64,000 bases of DNA, taken from contig JARDYH010000004.1 of NCBI GenBank assembly GCA_029215795.1, forward strand, positions 34,228,001 through 34,292,000, written 5' to 3'. A program made the position numbers and the translations under genes. The notes under the pieces are model-generated. The model saw only the letters and a program-made list of their open reading frames with translations, did no database searches and was not told the DNA's origin. The DNA comes from Anniella stebbinsi (lineage: Eukaryota > Chordata > Lepidosauria > Squamata > Anniellidae). This document shows positions 11,030-22,590 of this stretch, in pieces (the stretch's first letter is position 1; every line of letters begins with the position of its first letter).

Positions 11030-11633
11030 CTGAAGTTCCCCACCCACTACGATCATCATCTGAAGCCCTCCTCCAAGTTAGGCTGACCAGATAAAATCCA
11101 GGTCAGGGCTCATGTAACTTTAACAGTGGTAGAGAAAAGGGAATTTCAGCCAATGTCATTTGTATGCAGTTAGTTCCTGGTGAAATCCCTTCTTCATCAC
11201 AACAGTTAAAGGTGCATGCACTATACTAGAGTGACCAGATACAAAAGAAGGCAGGGCCCCTGCAACTTCAACAGTTGTAATGAAGAGGGAATTTCACCAG
11301 GAACTCCTTGCATACAAATGACACTGGCTGAAATTCCCTTTTCTCTACCACTGTTAACGTTACATGAGCCCTGACCTGGATTTTATCTGGTCAGCCTACT
11401 CCAAGTGCCTCCTCTGGGGATGTTTGAGGATGGCAACAAGGGAGAGTGCCTTCTTGGTGGTGGCCTCCAGATTGTAGAATGCTGCACCAAATGAGCTCTG
11501 CCTGGCACCAATTTTCCAGGAACAGATTAAGACTTTCCTCTACATTTAGGCATTAACAGTTCCTGGGATTGTTATTGTTGTTTGTTTAAAATTACTTTTA
11601 CATGTTTGTATATACATGGTTTTATATGCTATT
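11030..11633 (+). pseudogene. L2-like LINE ORF2 C-terminus and 3' UTR, interrupted by a MITE
   Basis: After removing the MITE at 11079-11398 and one duplication, the plus strand reads ...KCLLWGCLRMATREG then AFLVVASRLWNAAPNELC, followed by a stop. The RLWNAAP block is typical of the C-terminal end of L2/CR1-type ORF2. The 3' UTR runs into the MITE at 11634. It is 5' truncated with no catalytic domain left. Confidence 0.65.
11079..11398. mobile_element. Palindromic hAT-type MITE, family D copy 2
   Basis: This 320-bp palindrome starts TAGGCTGACCAGATAAAATC and ends with the inverse. A perfect 8-bp duplication CTCCAAGT flanks it (11071-11078 and 11399-11406), the best evidence that family D is of hAT type. 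It is inserted in an L2-like fragment. Confidence 0.93.
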
Positions 11634-12207
11634 GGGCTCCATCACATCTATCTTCCCCCCCTGGTTTGCCTCCACGTTTTTTACCTCTGTTTCATAAGCG
11701 TGCCAAGGGCTCCATCACACACAGTCCCTTTCACTTCGTTTTCGCTTGTTTGCTTTTCCACTCCACCCCACCCCTTCTCCTTCCTCCTCCAGTTCATTGG
11801 TTGTGGTACTCTGATGGGTGCGGCCTCTTCCTCCCCCTTGCTCTGGCTTTGTCATCCAGCGATTTACTGATTTAAGGTTTCATCTGGGCTCCGTTTCTTC
11901 AGGCAATGAGGGGGGTGTTGGAGCAGTAAAAAAGTCCATTCAACTGAGTAAGCACAAGTCCATACGATGACGTGCTGGAGGACGAGAACCGCCCCGTTCT
12001 CCCCTTTCATCAGCAAGATGCCCTCAACAAAGGAAAAAGCGAGAGGGGAGAATAATCCACACTTTCCCCACACCAAAATAAAATGTAACAAGCGGGGGAA
12101 GAGGTGAGATGAGTGCAGGACAGGGACGATGTCATGTGAGTACCATGCTGCAAGACCACATACCAGATATGGTGAGTGTACGATAAATCGCTGGTGTGAT
12201 GGAGCTC
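11634..12207. mobile_element. Non-autonomous DNA transposon, family I copy 1
   Basis: It begins GGGCTCCATCACATC and ends GGTGTGATGGAGCTC, an inverted terminus. Its interior is shared with 48998-49677 (ccactccaccccaccccttctcc, ttcattggttgtgg, ggagcagtaaaa, aacaaaggaaaaagc). It has no coding capacity. The TSD is not readable and the superfamily is unknown. Confidence 0.65.
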
Positions 12208-12346
12208 ATTATCATATTGATAATATCACATTTTCCCAGGCCCTATAATATATTTGGCATCAATCAGCCACTTAGAATAGCTATCCAGCAATCGCCTCCA
12301 GATTTTCTGCTACTCAGTAAATACATACTGTGTCTATGCACCAAAA

Positions 12347-12376
12347 GTGTGTGTATGTGTGTGTGTGTGTGTGTGT
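12347..12376. repeat. (GT)n microsatellite
   Basis: About 30 bp of GT repeat with one TA interruption. Confidence 0.95.
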
Positions 12377-12897
12377 ATTTTAAAATTCCCTGCTATACTG
12401 GACAATGATCAATGAAAAGATGGAAGAGAAGCTTTGTTATTTTACTGAATCTCCCTGGATTGGTATATTACAGCCTTTATTAAGGCATTCGTATTAGTTT
12501 TACTTAGCTTGGCTGACACTCTTTCCCTTTTTTATATATAACGTGACACTGACCTCTTAAATAACAAAGCATGTGTCCCCCAAAGAAGAGCCCAAAAGCC
12601 AGGCAACATCCTCCTCTGGTGTTATTTCCAATATTGTCCAGCAGATGCCACAGGGAAGGGAGATGAACAGCTGTGACTAGGCCCTGTTACAAGCTGCTAA
12701 AGGCCCACCTATTTCAAAGCAAAGGATGTCAAGTTTTGCATGAAATGGTCTCCAGTAATCAGTCAATGCTGCTATTTGCTGGCCCCTTGACTTTTCATTT
12801 TGATTAAAGATCACAGTGAACGTTAGAATGAGCTGCATTGCAACGCTAATCTTTTTTTTTTGGTTCTTCCAGAATTGGTTGCCTGGCCACTGCGCGT

Positions 12898-12933
<36 letters not shown>

Positions 12934-13240
12934 CCGTAGGGCTACCAATTAGTGGCACCAGCTGTTAGCCTAGGTTCCAGGGCCAGGAGCGATTACACAC
13001 AGACCATTAGCTTTAAAAGGCATTTGGAAGTTCTGGCTATGTTGGGGATCATGCGATATCGACATACTGTATGCCCATATGTGACTCGGCTTGCCTCTCT
13101 TGCAGCCATTTCTCATCCAAAAACCTGTTGGTGAACAGTTTGTGATGCAGGAGGAAAGCTTACATTGCCATAAAGGGACTTCCCTTCTTTTAAATGATCA
13201 CGTTACTGTCATCCGCTTAAGTTTATATTCTCCAGAGGCA
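12377..13240. other. No gene recognised; contains a CA microsatellite
   Basis: Unique-looking DNA apart from the CA tract at 12899-12931. No protein family is recognised. Confidence 0.45.
12899..12931. repeat. (CA)n microsatellite
   Basis: An uninterrupted CA tract of about 33 bp. Confidence 0.95.
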
Positions 13241-13244
13241 TAGT

Positions 13245-13870
13245 CATAAAAACATAAGAATATCAGAAGAACCATGCTGGATCAACCAAGGGTCCTTCTA
13301 GTCCAGCATTCTGTTCACAGGGAACCCTCAGGGAACCCACAAGCAGGACATGAGTGCAAGAGCACTCTCCCACCCATGTTCCACAGCATCTGGTGCACAC
13401 AGGCATACTGCCTCTGATACTGGAGGTGGCATATTGCCATGAGAACTAGCAGCCATTGATAGCCTTCTCCTCCCTGAATGTGTCTAACCCTCTTTTAAAG
13501 CCATCCAAATTGGTGACCATCACCACATCTTGTGGCAGTGAATTCCATAGTTTAACTATGCACTATGTGAAAGTCCTTCCTTTTATCTGTCCTGAATCTC
13601 CCACCAATCAGCTTCATGGTATGGCCCTGGGTACTAGTATTATGAAAGAAGGAGAGAGATGTCTCCCTATCCACATTCTCCACACCATGCATAACTTTGT
13701 ACACCTTTATCATGCCTCCCCTTATCTTCCTTTTTCCCAAGCTAAACAATCCCAGCTATTGCAACCTTCCCTTATAGGGGAGATTCCCCAGCCCCTTGAG
13801 CATGTTAGCTGCCCTTTTCTGCACTTTTTCCAGCTCTACAATATCTTTTTTTTAAGTATGCAACCAGTAC
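13245..13870 (-). pseudogene. CR1-like LINE ORF2 C-terminus and 3' end
   Basis: On the minus strand the decayed frame reads KVQKRAANMLKGLGNLPYKG, LGLFSLGKRKIRGGMIKVYK and GGRFRTDKRKDF. This follows the order of the CR1-clade ORF2 C-terminal region (VQRRAT..., GLFSLEKRRLRGDLI..., GRFRLDIRKNFF). The 3' UTR then runs to about 13245 with a TTCTTATG-type end. Several stops and shifts break the frame, and the reverse transcriptase domain is missing. It is the best-preserved of five related fragments (3345, 13245, 35590, 36780 and 39985). Confidence 0.75.
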
Positions 13871-13884
13871 TGTACACTGTGTGA

Positions 13885-13990
13885 AGAAGTAAGTCATATT
13901 AGTTTATTTCAACAAAAACAACAAAGACTCTTGCGGAACTGAAAAACTAATACATTTACTTTGGACTGTAGTTCATGAAAGTTTATGTCA
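13885..13990. repeat. Unassigned interspersed repeat, copy 1
   Basis: The pattern tattagtttatttcaacaaa...aacaacaaagactcttgcgg...actaatacatttactttgg is shared with 39190-39305. The family could not be named from sequence alone. Confidence 0.5.
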
Positions 13991-15316
13991 TTTCATTAGA
14001 TGCATAAAGCATTGACCTGTAAGATATGTATGGCTGGGGGAGTTATAGTCCAACGCATGGAGGATGTCAGATTGGGAAAGGTTGGTCTATATACACAATT
14101 TGGGAGTAGAATGTGCAGTTCTGCTTAGAGATAACATGTTATATACTATATGAATTATTGGATTGGATCAGAAGATACCTCTTGTCTGATTTGGCCCATC
14201 AGGTGAAGGAAAATGGCTGTATATCAGCCCTCTCTGTCCATCCAGTGCATGTGCCTTGCTTTCACAGTTCTAGCACATCCATGCAGGAACAAAGTGTCTG
14301 AGTATAGCCTATACATGTACAATCTAAAGTGCATTGATCGAAATCAACCTATGTACATACATGGATTGTATTTGGACATTCCATCCCTACAGGGATGATG
14401 GAAGCAGAGCTGGTGCTCTAGGTGGGCATGGAAGGCTGGCACCCACTCACTCCCCTCCATGCTATAGGTCATATAAAGTGAGAAATGTCACGCGATCCAG
14501 CCCATTATCTTTATGGCTCCAGTTTGTTGATATTCATAAAAGACCCAGGGGGTATTTTGGCTGCAAATATTTGTATATTGTTTGATAGCAAATGCCAAGC
14601 AAAACCCCCAAAAGGGCCAATGTATGTGATGATCTTCATTTATTGCTCTAGCCAGCATCTCTATGGAAATATCACTTTGAAAGGCATAAAGAAAGGAAAG
14701 CTACAGCGTGCATTGAAGGTGCCATTATAGCATAAACTAAAGTAAGATCAGCCAAGTTGGCAATTAAGATTTTATTATTTCTTACCCTCAAAACCCAATC
14801 AGCATCCAGTCTCTGTGTAACCAGAGAGGCTGCCAGAAACGAAAGATGTCAAAGACCATTATAATTTCATGATAATACTAATCAGACTCCATGTCTCAAC
14901 ATGCACTAATGTAGGCTATATAGGCAATGCTTCCCTGTAGAGAGCTTATTCTTAGTTTAGGATGTTTAAGAAGTGAAGAGCTTCTCTCCCCCACCTCCCA
15001 CCTCCCACATATGTCTTCCTCATTATTCTTGAAAATGAAAATTCAAGCAGAGCTATAAAAAGACTAAAAGCTGGTTTATAAGTTCAGCAGAATCGAGAGT
15101 TAGATCTGGAGTGCAGATTGAGGTTGGCTTTTTTTGATGCTTTTCCTGTACATAGTTGGGGAAGCACGTCAAAGAGAAGAAACTTGCCTCTCATTCTTTC
15201 TAACTTCCAACAACATTCAACATACAGGGAGGACATTGAAAATGTAAATCCCTACCTGAGGCCTGAAATGTGATACCAGCAAGGATGGAAAGCTTGACCA
15301 CTTGATTTTATTGAAT
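13991..15316. other. No gene or repeat family recognised
   Basis: It includes a half copy of the actacaactccc-type repeat (about 14020-14090). The remainder is unique-looking and AT-rich. Confidence 0.45.
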
Positions 15317-15324
15317 GTACAAAC

Positions 15325-15862
15325 TAGTGCTGTGCTGGAAATTTCAATTATTCAATTTTCAGCATTTCATGGGTGAGGTGGGGGGGAAACAAAAACTCTG
15401 GTGAAAGTGGTTGGGAGAGGTGAGAATTTTGGAGAATTTTCTCAAGGGTGGGACACAGGGCTTCCACATACCTTTTAAAGTGTAGGCAGTTGTTCAGGGG
15501 TCTTCTTTCTATTATTATTTTTTTAAAAACACCCTTGGCACTTGCAAGTGCCCATGAGTTCTTCTTGAATGCCTATTGGAGAGGGCAAGGTCACATGGTC
15601 TCCAATATGTATTCATACCAGGCTCCTCCAAGTGCCAGGGGTGTTTTTTTTTTGTTTTCACTTTTAATAAAAATAGAAAGAAGTCCCCTTGACACCAGTG
15701 ACATTTTAAAAAAATATATGTGGAAACTTTGTCCCCATCCACAAGGAGAAAATTCTCTGAAATTCTCCCCCTCCCAGCAAAAGAGGCAGGAAAAACAATG
15801 CCTCTTTCTCAGGAAGAAAAAAAAGTTCCCCAAAATAGGGGGCAGGATTTGGCCCAGCACTT
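15325..15862. mobile_element. Palindromic hAT-type MITE, family E copy 1
   Basis: It starts TAGTGCTGTGCTGGAAATTT and ends GGCCCAGCACTT, with a perfect 8-bp duplication GTACAAAC at 15317-15324 and 15863-15870. The arms are inverse of each other, with blocks such as CCACATACCTTTTAAAGTG against ACATTTTAAAAAAATATATG and AATTTTCTC against GAGAAAATT. It is non-coding. The related copy at 52375-53218 carries a nested family D MITE. Confidence 0.9.
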
Positions 15863-16169
15863 GTACAAACTGATCCTAAGGTTAGCAGCGACTTCCAGTT
15901 TCACTAACTTTACTGTATCCAACTGACAATTGCTTACTTTCAGTGCCAGCTCCAGGTCTGGGGGCAAGATAGCCTCAATGCCCCTACTGAGTGAGTCTAG
16001 CTCCGCACCACCCGTGTCACTGCTCCTATTGTTGATCCTATTGTTTCTAGGGAAGGACAGACTCACCTGTGTCTAGCTCCATCGGATGTCTGTCAAGCCT
16101 CTGCCATCGCCCGCCCTACTCATGGCACAATGCCAGCTTCTTTCTGGTCCACTGAGTGCTCAACTAATC

Positions 16170-16365
16170 CATGAGGCCATCCACCCTCATCTGGAGCCTT
16201 TATTGTGTGCAACAATAGCATCTCTAGAAATTGCGCATTTCCCAAGTTGCGTAGATGGTGGCCATATGGGCCCCATTCACGCAACTTGGGAAATATGTAA
16301 TTTCCAGAGCCACCATTGTTGCTCAGAATGGAGTCTCCGGATGAAGGCAGATGGCTGCCAGTTGG
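16170..16365. repeat. Imperfect ~195-bp palindrome
   Basis: Arms CATTTCCCAAGTTGCGT (16228-16244) and ACGCAACTTGGGAAAT (16277-16292) lie inside a longer, weaker inverse match: tcatctggagcc against ctccggatga, and caacaatagca against accattgttg. It is probably the core of another foldback element. Its termini were not identified. Confidence 0.7.
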
Positions 16366-16389
16366 TCACTGAGCTGTAGGCCATTCAAA

Positions 16390-18036
16390 GAGCAGACCTG
16401 CGAACACAACGTGTCCCAGCGAGCTGGGTTCAGTGGGAGGATGCAAGGGAGTCACCGGACTCCCAGACCCAGGTGGGTGTCTGTGACATCCCTAATTGTT
16501 TCTCCCCCTCTTTGTCATCATCACTACCAGTCAGGTAGAGAGTCAATGAGCAAGTAGGCATTGGCATCTCCTGCTTCTCTCTCACACCATCATTGTCTAG
16601 GTCAGAGTGACAGACAGGTGAATATGCAGATTGCAATGGTAAAGAGAGGAGCGTTCCATGGGGTTCTTGTCAAGGACTCCCTGCTGGACCATGGGCCTTC
16701 AGCAGGTGTCTGATCATACCTACTCTTGATGCTGGCTCTGCCTACTGTAATGAATGGGACTATTTTAATTGGAATGAAAAATAGTTGGACTTGCCAGAAA
16801 GGCCTTCCCAACCACGCCTGGCTTGTCTGGGCGTGGGGAGGCAGTTGTGGGTGGAGGTGAGAGAGACAAAGCATGGAGGCTCACTATTGGCTCCACTGGT
16901 GGGAGGAGGAGCGTGCAGCCTATTTATTGGGCTGCTGCCTCTCCCTCTCATCTTTTCCTTGTTGCGGCTCCCTCCCTCCCTGTAGATAGTGTGGGTTTGC
17001 TGATTGCCTTTTGGGGGGTCAAGTAGGAATTTTTTACCCCCAATACATTTGTTAATTGGGGTTTTTTTTAACCTACTTCACATTATAAGACAACAGGGGA
17101 GTAGTAATTAGGTTGATTGGTTGAATTTGGTCGCATTTAATTGGGAGCAGGCGTGCAGGCATCGGAAACAAGGAGAGGTTGGTGAGCATTCTTAGGCACC
17201 ATTATGGTGATTGGTAACATCTGAGGCCCTCAGCTGGGCGTCCTGTGGCACCAGGTGATGCGATAAGGGTTAACTCTGAGGCCAACCTTATTCACTCACT
17301 CTGAGTTTTGCGACCTGAGGGAGAGTGACATCGGAAGGCCTACCTACCCCAAATGGGGAATCTTGGCAGGTGTCGATATTCAGGCAACACCAATCAGAAT
17401 ACGAATGTCTCGCCCAATCCCAATTAGGGCCAAGATGTTGGCCAAAGTTAGGATGCCCGCTTAGGCCTCCATCTGCCCGTCGATAAACAAATGTGGCCCT
17501 ATGTAAATCCAACTTACCTGTGTTGTCTGGTTATTTTCGCCTTCCACACCACAACAATGTATTTTGTCATTTTAAGTTTGCTATAAAGAAGCGTGTTAGA
17601 TGTCAGTAGGAAACTTCGTGAACTTACATTTCTGCATGACATAAAGCTGTTAAAGGCACTAGAAACCTGCCAGAGAAAAAGATGGCAACTTTATTCCCCC
17701 ACCAAAAACATGACCTTGAAAAATGTTCCTGTGCATTTTATAGCTATACTGTAAGAGGTTACAATATCTTCCATCGTAATGTTGCCGTGATAAAAGAAGC
17801 TTTACATGTGAAATGTCTGCCTCCTATGGAATTCAGAAAGACTAAGCAACATCTTTTAATTAGAACTGAAATGAGTTTGATTCCAAAATCATCAAAACTT
17901 CTATTTTGGGAGGTTTGATACTGAGCAATCTCCAGATGTCATTTCATTATTTGAATAGTATTTGTTCTCCATATATTTGATATCTGTGTACTCAATTATA
18001 TCTAATTCTGGGATATGTTCTATAATGTACAGAGTA
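16390..18036. other. No gene recognised; promoter-like patch near 16880-16930
   Basis: No recognisable protein family. An ATTGG (inverted CCAAT), a G/A-rich block and a CTATTTAT box occur close together at 16888-16925. This could be part of a degraded LTR or chance. Confidence 0.4.
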
Positions 18037-18044
18037 CTAAACCA

Positions 18045-18883
18045 TAGGGGTGTGCACGGAACCCCCAGATCGGATAGGGACCTCCAATTTTGTCACGGAT
18101 CGGATCGGACAAAATTGGAGGCCCCCCAGACCGGATCGAGTCTGAGCCTGATCCAAAAATCGAAAATTTTTGGATCGGCCGCCATTTCCCCCCCCCCCCA
18201 TAGACTTGCATTGCAATGCAAGTCTATGGGGGAAAAAATGGTGGTGGGTGGGTGAGGGGGGCTTAACTCCCTCCCTCCCCCCTGGGGCCATCTGCTGTGG
18301 ACGGCCCCGGCAGGTAAGCCCCCTCCCCCGCGCTCTCTACCCCCCCTGGGGCCGTCCGCTTCCATCCGCTGGCGCTTGCGGGCACCCGCGGATAGAAGCG
18401 GACGGCTCCGGGGGGGTAAGCCCCCTCCCCCCTGCCACTGCTTACCTTTTAGGGACGCCCGCTCCCGTCCGGCGCTGGCGGCTACTGCCAGCGGGCTTTG
18501 TGGCCTGCTCTAGAGTAGCGCGCCGGGTAATCACCCGGCGCGCCACCCTGGAGCAGGCCGCGGAGCCCGCTGGTAGTAGCCGCCGGCGCCGGACGGGAGC
18601 GGGCGTCCCGGAAAGGTAAGCGCCCCCCTCCTCCCCCCCGCGCGCCCCCCGCTGTCCACTTTCATCAGCGGGTACCCACTGGCACCCGCCAATGGAAGCG
18701 GCGGTGGGCGCCAGGGGGCGCCCGCCGATCCGCCGATCCGCCGAACCGGTTCAGAGCCTTTTTGGATCAGTTCGGACTGGATCAGCCGATCCAGCTGTCG
18801 GATCGGAAATCTGATAATTTATCCGATTTCCCACTGGACCGGACTCGGATCGTGGATCAGATCCGATCCAGTGCACATCCCTA
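18045..18883. mobile_element. hAT-type palindromic element, family P
   Basis: Termini TAGGGGTGTGCACGGAAC and ...GTGCACATCCCTA are flanked by a perfect 8-bp duplication CTAAACCA (18037-18044 and 18884-18891). In order: GATCGG-rich subterminal DNA, the family hairpin (18194-18230), a GC-rich arm with CAGGTAAG at 18311, one GC-rich palindromic cassette (18463-18605, centre CCGGGTAATCACCCGG, arms CGGCGGCTACTGCCAGCGG), and a right subterminal GATCGG/CGGATC region. No transposase. Its clean TSD makes it the reference for the family. Confidence 0.95.
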
Positions 18884-18891
18884 CTAAACCA

Positions 18892-20552
18892 ATATGATTC
18901 CAAAGTTTGAAAACCATTAATAGATCATATTTGGCAGCATGTGATGGTTGTCATGCAATATTATTTAATATTTGAGAGTTGACATGAAATGGTATGTTAT
19001 AGCATTTGATGGATAATATACATTTGCATTCAGTGTCTGATAGCATTTTAATAGATAACATGCAATGGAAAGTAGCCTTCAACACTTTGGGGATCATCAG
19101 ACTGGGGGAAATCGCGTTTCCTTACCCTTGCTCTTGCTTCCTGCTGCTCTTCTGCAACAGGGAAGAGAAGAATCACACAGGAGAGAAAAGGGAAACAAGT
19201 TGCGACCATGTGGCCCATCCAGTGTAGTGTACAGCACCATCTAGTGGGCATTTTATAGCAAAACTTCTCTGCACATGGCAGAAAATGGTGACCAATTTTG
19301 TTATAATTCAGAAGAGTCGCATGTTGTTTGGACTATTTTACTACGAAAAAATAGCAGAAGGAGCACGAAACCAGTGGGAAGCGTGCAGGAGGTGGACGGC
19401 ATCATGAGAAGGACTGGCAAAAATCCGTAAGTGCCCAGTAACGAGCATGCTATAAAATGCTCATCTGATGATGCTCTTTGACAGCCTATGAACACTTGTA
19501 TTTGAAGCTTGTCAAAATCAAAATGATCAAAACAGAGATACCAAATCTAAAGCTTTCAGATTTGGGGGAGGGGGGGGAATTCACCTGCAAAATGGAAGTT
19601 TGAATTTTGCTTCAAAATGTCTCATTCCAATATTTGAATGATACAAATGGTGCATTTGCAAAATGTCTCCTATTTGTCTGTGTGTGATTCAGCTCTGCTC
19701 TTACCAGCCCTGCTATTGACCAGTTCACAATATATGGACCTCTTTCTCCTTCCCACCATTGCTTTTCCGTCTTAGTGCCAATGTACACTATGGTTTCATT
19801 TTGAACACTACTATTATTGAATAAGGATTTTTGAAAGTTTACATTTTTCCATATCCAGCCAGCTGACGTTATATTCAATACTGTCAAGACTGGATATATT
19901 ATTTCTAATGAGCTCTAATATTTATATATTGCTGGGTGCCTAAAAGATTACAGCCAGACAGGTTAGGGCCACTGGGCATACCATAAATGATAATGAAATG
20001 ATGATACTGCACCTGAGCAGTGGCAACTCTGCAAAGCCCAGCACTGCAATGGTTACATTTTTCAACTTGCTCCCTTCACAAGTCAGCAAGTGTTTTATTA
20101 GCAGTGAGGAAACATTTCCTTCCTGACTCCTCCGGCTGCTGAAGAAGCCTCACGCACGTACAGCTGTTGTCTCCTTCGTGCCTAAGGATAAGAGCATGGG
20201 AAGCTTTCAACATAAATGTGTCATTTCCCATTACACACCACCACTGGGGCACATGCTGTGACCAAGCCTGCATGATCTCTGGGAGATTTCTCAGGGCAGT
20301 GCATGCTGATTTCTATAGGCTGTTAAAGAGCAGTGTCTTAGATTATTCTTATCAACTGAAACACCATGAACGTTACCACATGTGGCAGGGCAGGGTCATG
20401 GATTTCTGTATACAAGATACAAGGGCATGGCTGACTTTTACATTGCACCCTTTTCTCGTAATGCTAACTGCATCGGACACCATCTTCCATAGAAGTTTTG
20501 TTCAAAAATTAGTAGTGGAGGTAGGATGTTGATGCTATTTATTTATGTTTAT
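18892..20552. other. No gene recognised; possible MITE at 19089-19476
   Basis: The segment between GGATCATCAGAC (19089) and GTCTGATGATGC-like inverse words (ctcatctgatgatgctc, near 19476) could be a small MITE, but no TSD is clear. The rest is unique-looking. Confidence 0.35.

Positions 20553-20584
<32 letters not shown>
20553..20584. repeat. (ACA)n microsatellite
   Basis: About ten uninterrupted trinucleotide units. Confidence 0.95.
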
Positions 20585-20585
<1 letters not shown>

Positions 20586-21403
20586 CGGGCCATTTTCATT
20601 TAGCTAGCACACTGATATGCAGTTGCTGATCAGAATGGCTTAACCATCTCTAGCCACCTTTATTTGCTACATTTCTATATGCTCCTATTCACCCAACTGA
20701 CTAGGCCTTCATCTGATGGAGGAATCATACAGATGCTATCTCAGAAAAGAACATCAGGGGCACATCATCAAAGGAGAGGTAAGCTTTAGAAACAGACGCA
20801 CACTCCACATTCGTCAAGTACTGAAATTTGAGATTGAAATTTCAACCAGGAAAACATCACAGGTCTCCTTGGCTGACAAATCCTTTGCCAAGCCTTTGTC
20901 AGTCGGGGATTGCAGGGGCTTTCTCTGCCAAAGCCTTCACAAACTTCTTAAAATTGCTTCAGACAATGTAATGGATCAAGGTTGTTTCGTTTTACTGCAT
21001 AAGGATAATTTTAAGATGTGCAGAGATGTGGAATTGGGGGAGGGGCTAAAAGCCACTGTTCCGGGGATGACTCATGGAGGCTGGGCTTTTGGCCTAGACC
21101 AGTTTCACCACTGCAGTATGGTTTCCATCCCATAGGAACTAATGGAGCCATTTGTTCCTCTTGCAATGGGAAAAAGGCTTTGGAAATGGTTGAAGCCTCA
21201 AACTGGAATGGAAAAATTGTTAGAGCTCTTCCCATTTTTTTCAGAAGAACATAGGTAATTTCTGAATTAATCTGAGGAGAGATTTGGGGAGTTTACCCAA
21301 AGGAGAAGGAGGAGCCCTCTCCTCCTCTACCATGCAGATGATGTAACCTCTTTGGAATGGCAGGCACATTTGGAATTTTGTGGGAGTGTCGTGGACACTC
21401 TCA

Positions 21404-21485
21404 CAAAATGGCTGCCATGGGGGATTGTCCTTTCATAAAATGGCTGCCATGGGGGATTGTCCATTCATAAAATGGATGCCATGGA
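21404..21485. repeat. Short tandem repeat, 32-bp unit
   Basis: The unit (aaaatggctgccatggggga followed by ttgtcctttcat) is present about 2.5 times, with the third copy diverging into aaaatggatgccatgga. Confidence 0.85.
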
Positions 21486-22149
21486 GTACATGGCCAGTCA
21501 CAAAACAGTCATTTCAAAGAAGGCAATCATAAAAGAACCAAAGTACAAGGCCTGTTTCCCAGAACATAAAACCACTCTTTTGAAACCAAATAAAGATGGT
21601 GCTGGAGGGCAGCACATTGTTTTGCAGACTGCCAGCCATGCAGTGAGGAAAAACTAAGAATCTTAAAAAAAAAATAACAATCTTAAGAAGTAAAATTTAA
21701 AATCAGGAGGAGCAGGAAGCCTGATGAGCACCAAGAGAGGTCCCTATGGGCACATTAGTGCCCATGAGCATCTTGTGAGAGATGCCGAAATGTAACATAG
21801 GGAGCACATGTTGTCTCAGCTTCACTGCTTACAGCACTTATTTTGCTCATAGAAGGAGGAGACAGGAGCAACCAGACAATAGGAAAGCAACCAATACCTA
21901 CATCCACAGGTGGAGCTCTCTTGAGGGCTGTGCCTGGAGCTTGCTCACTTCCTCACTCCCTAGCACTGTCTTTGGGAGATGCTGAAACTGATTGGCCCTG
22001 AGGAATGATTCTGCCTCCCGTCAATGACTGAAAGTGAGTGTTCAAGCAGTATAACCAGACTGATGGGCTTGACAGGCTTACCTGACTCTACTCTCCCTTT
22101 GGGACAGCACCCACCCACAGTAAGGCACCAAAATCCTTAGTAGGCATCC

Positions 22150-22520
22150 AAGGGTACTGCTGCTAGGGATATATGAGAATTTCGTTGCAATTTGCAAACA
22201 ATTCAAACATAGCCCATTTGTAACCCCAAACGTGAATCCGAGCACAATATTTTGAAAAATGTTTACACATTCCCGAACTTCCAATTGAGTTTGAACAATG
22301 TACTTCTGCTGTTTAAAAATGTGCACTTCGAAATGTGCATTTGTTTTTTGTTTTTTTCAAAAGAAGTATTTTCCAGCTTTAGTCACTGGGAGGAAGTGCA
22401 TACTTTTGAGAAATGTGCGCATAAATGTGCACTTTTCCCATTCAAAAATTGAACACTTCCTGTTTGAACAAACAGGAAAACGTGCTGCAAACAAAAATGG
22501 GAGCACACTTAACTGAGCCT
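22150..22520. repeat. Diverged AT-rich repeat with aaatgtgcac motifs (family J)
   Basis: Words such as AAAATGTGCACTT, GAAATGTGCATTTG and ATAAATGTGCACTTTT recur. Similar short-period words occur at 39540-39860 and 56745-57060. It is probably an old non-autonomous element; boundaries are uncertain. Confidence 0.4.
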
Positions 22521-22526
22521 GGAAGT

Positions 22527-22590
22527 GAATTTATTTATTACACTTATATACCGCCCCATAGCCGAAGCTCTCTAAAGTGCACTTCAAAGA
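22527..22590 (-). repeat. L2-B LINE tail fragment
   Basis: The sequence cacttatataccgccccatagccgaagctctct is the 3' terminal module of the L2-B copies at 25918 and 60665. Confidence 0.6.

Noticed and set aside
13456..13884. A 142-codon plus-strand frame
   Set aside because: It is antisense to a CR1-like LINE C-terminus, whose minus-strand motifs are recognisable.
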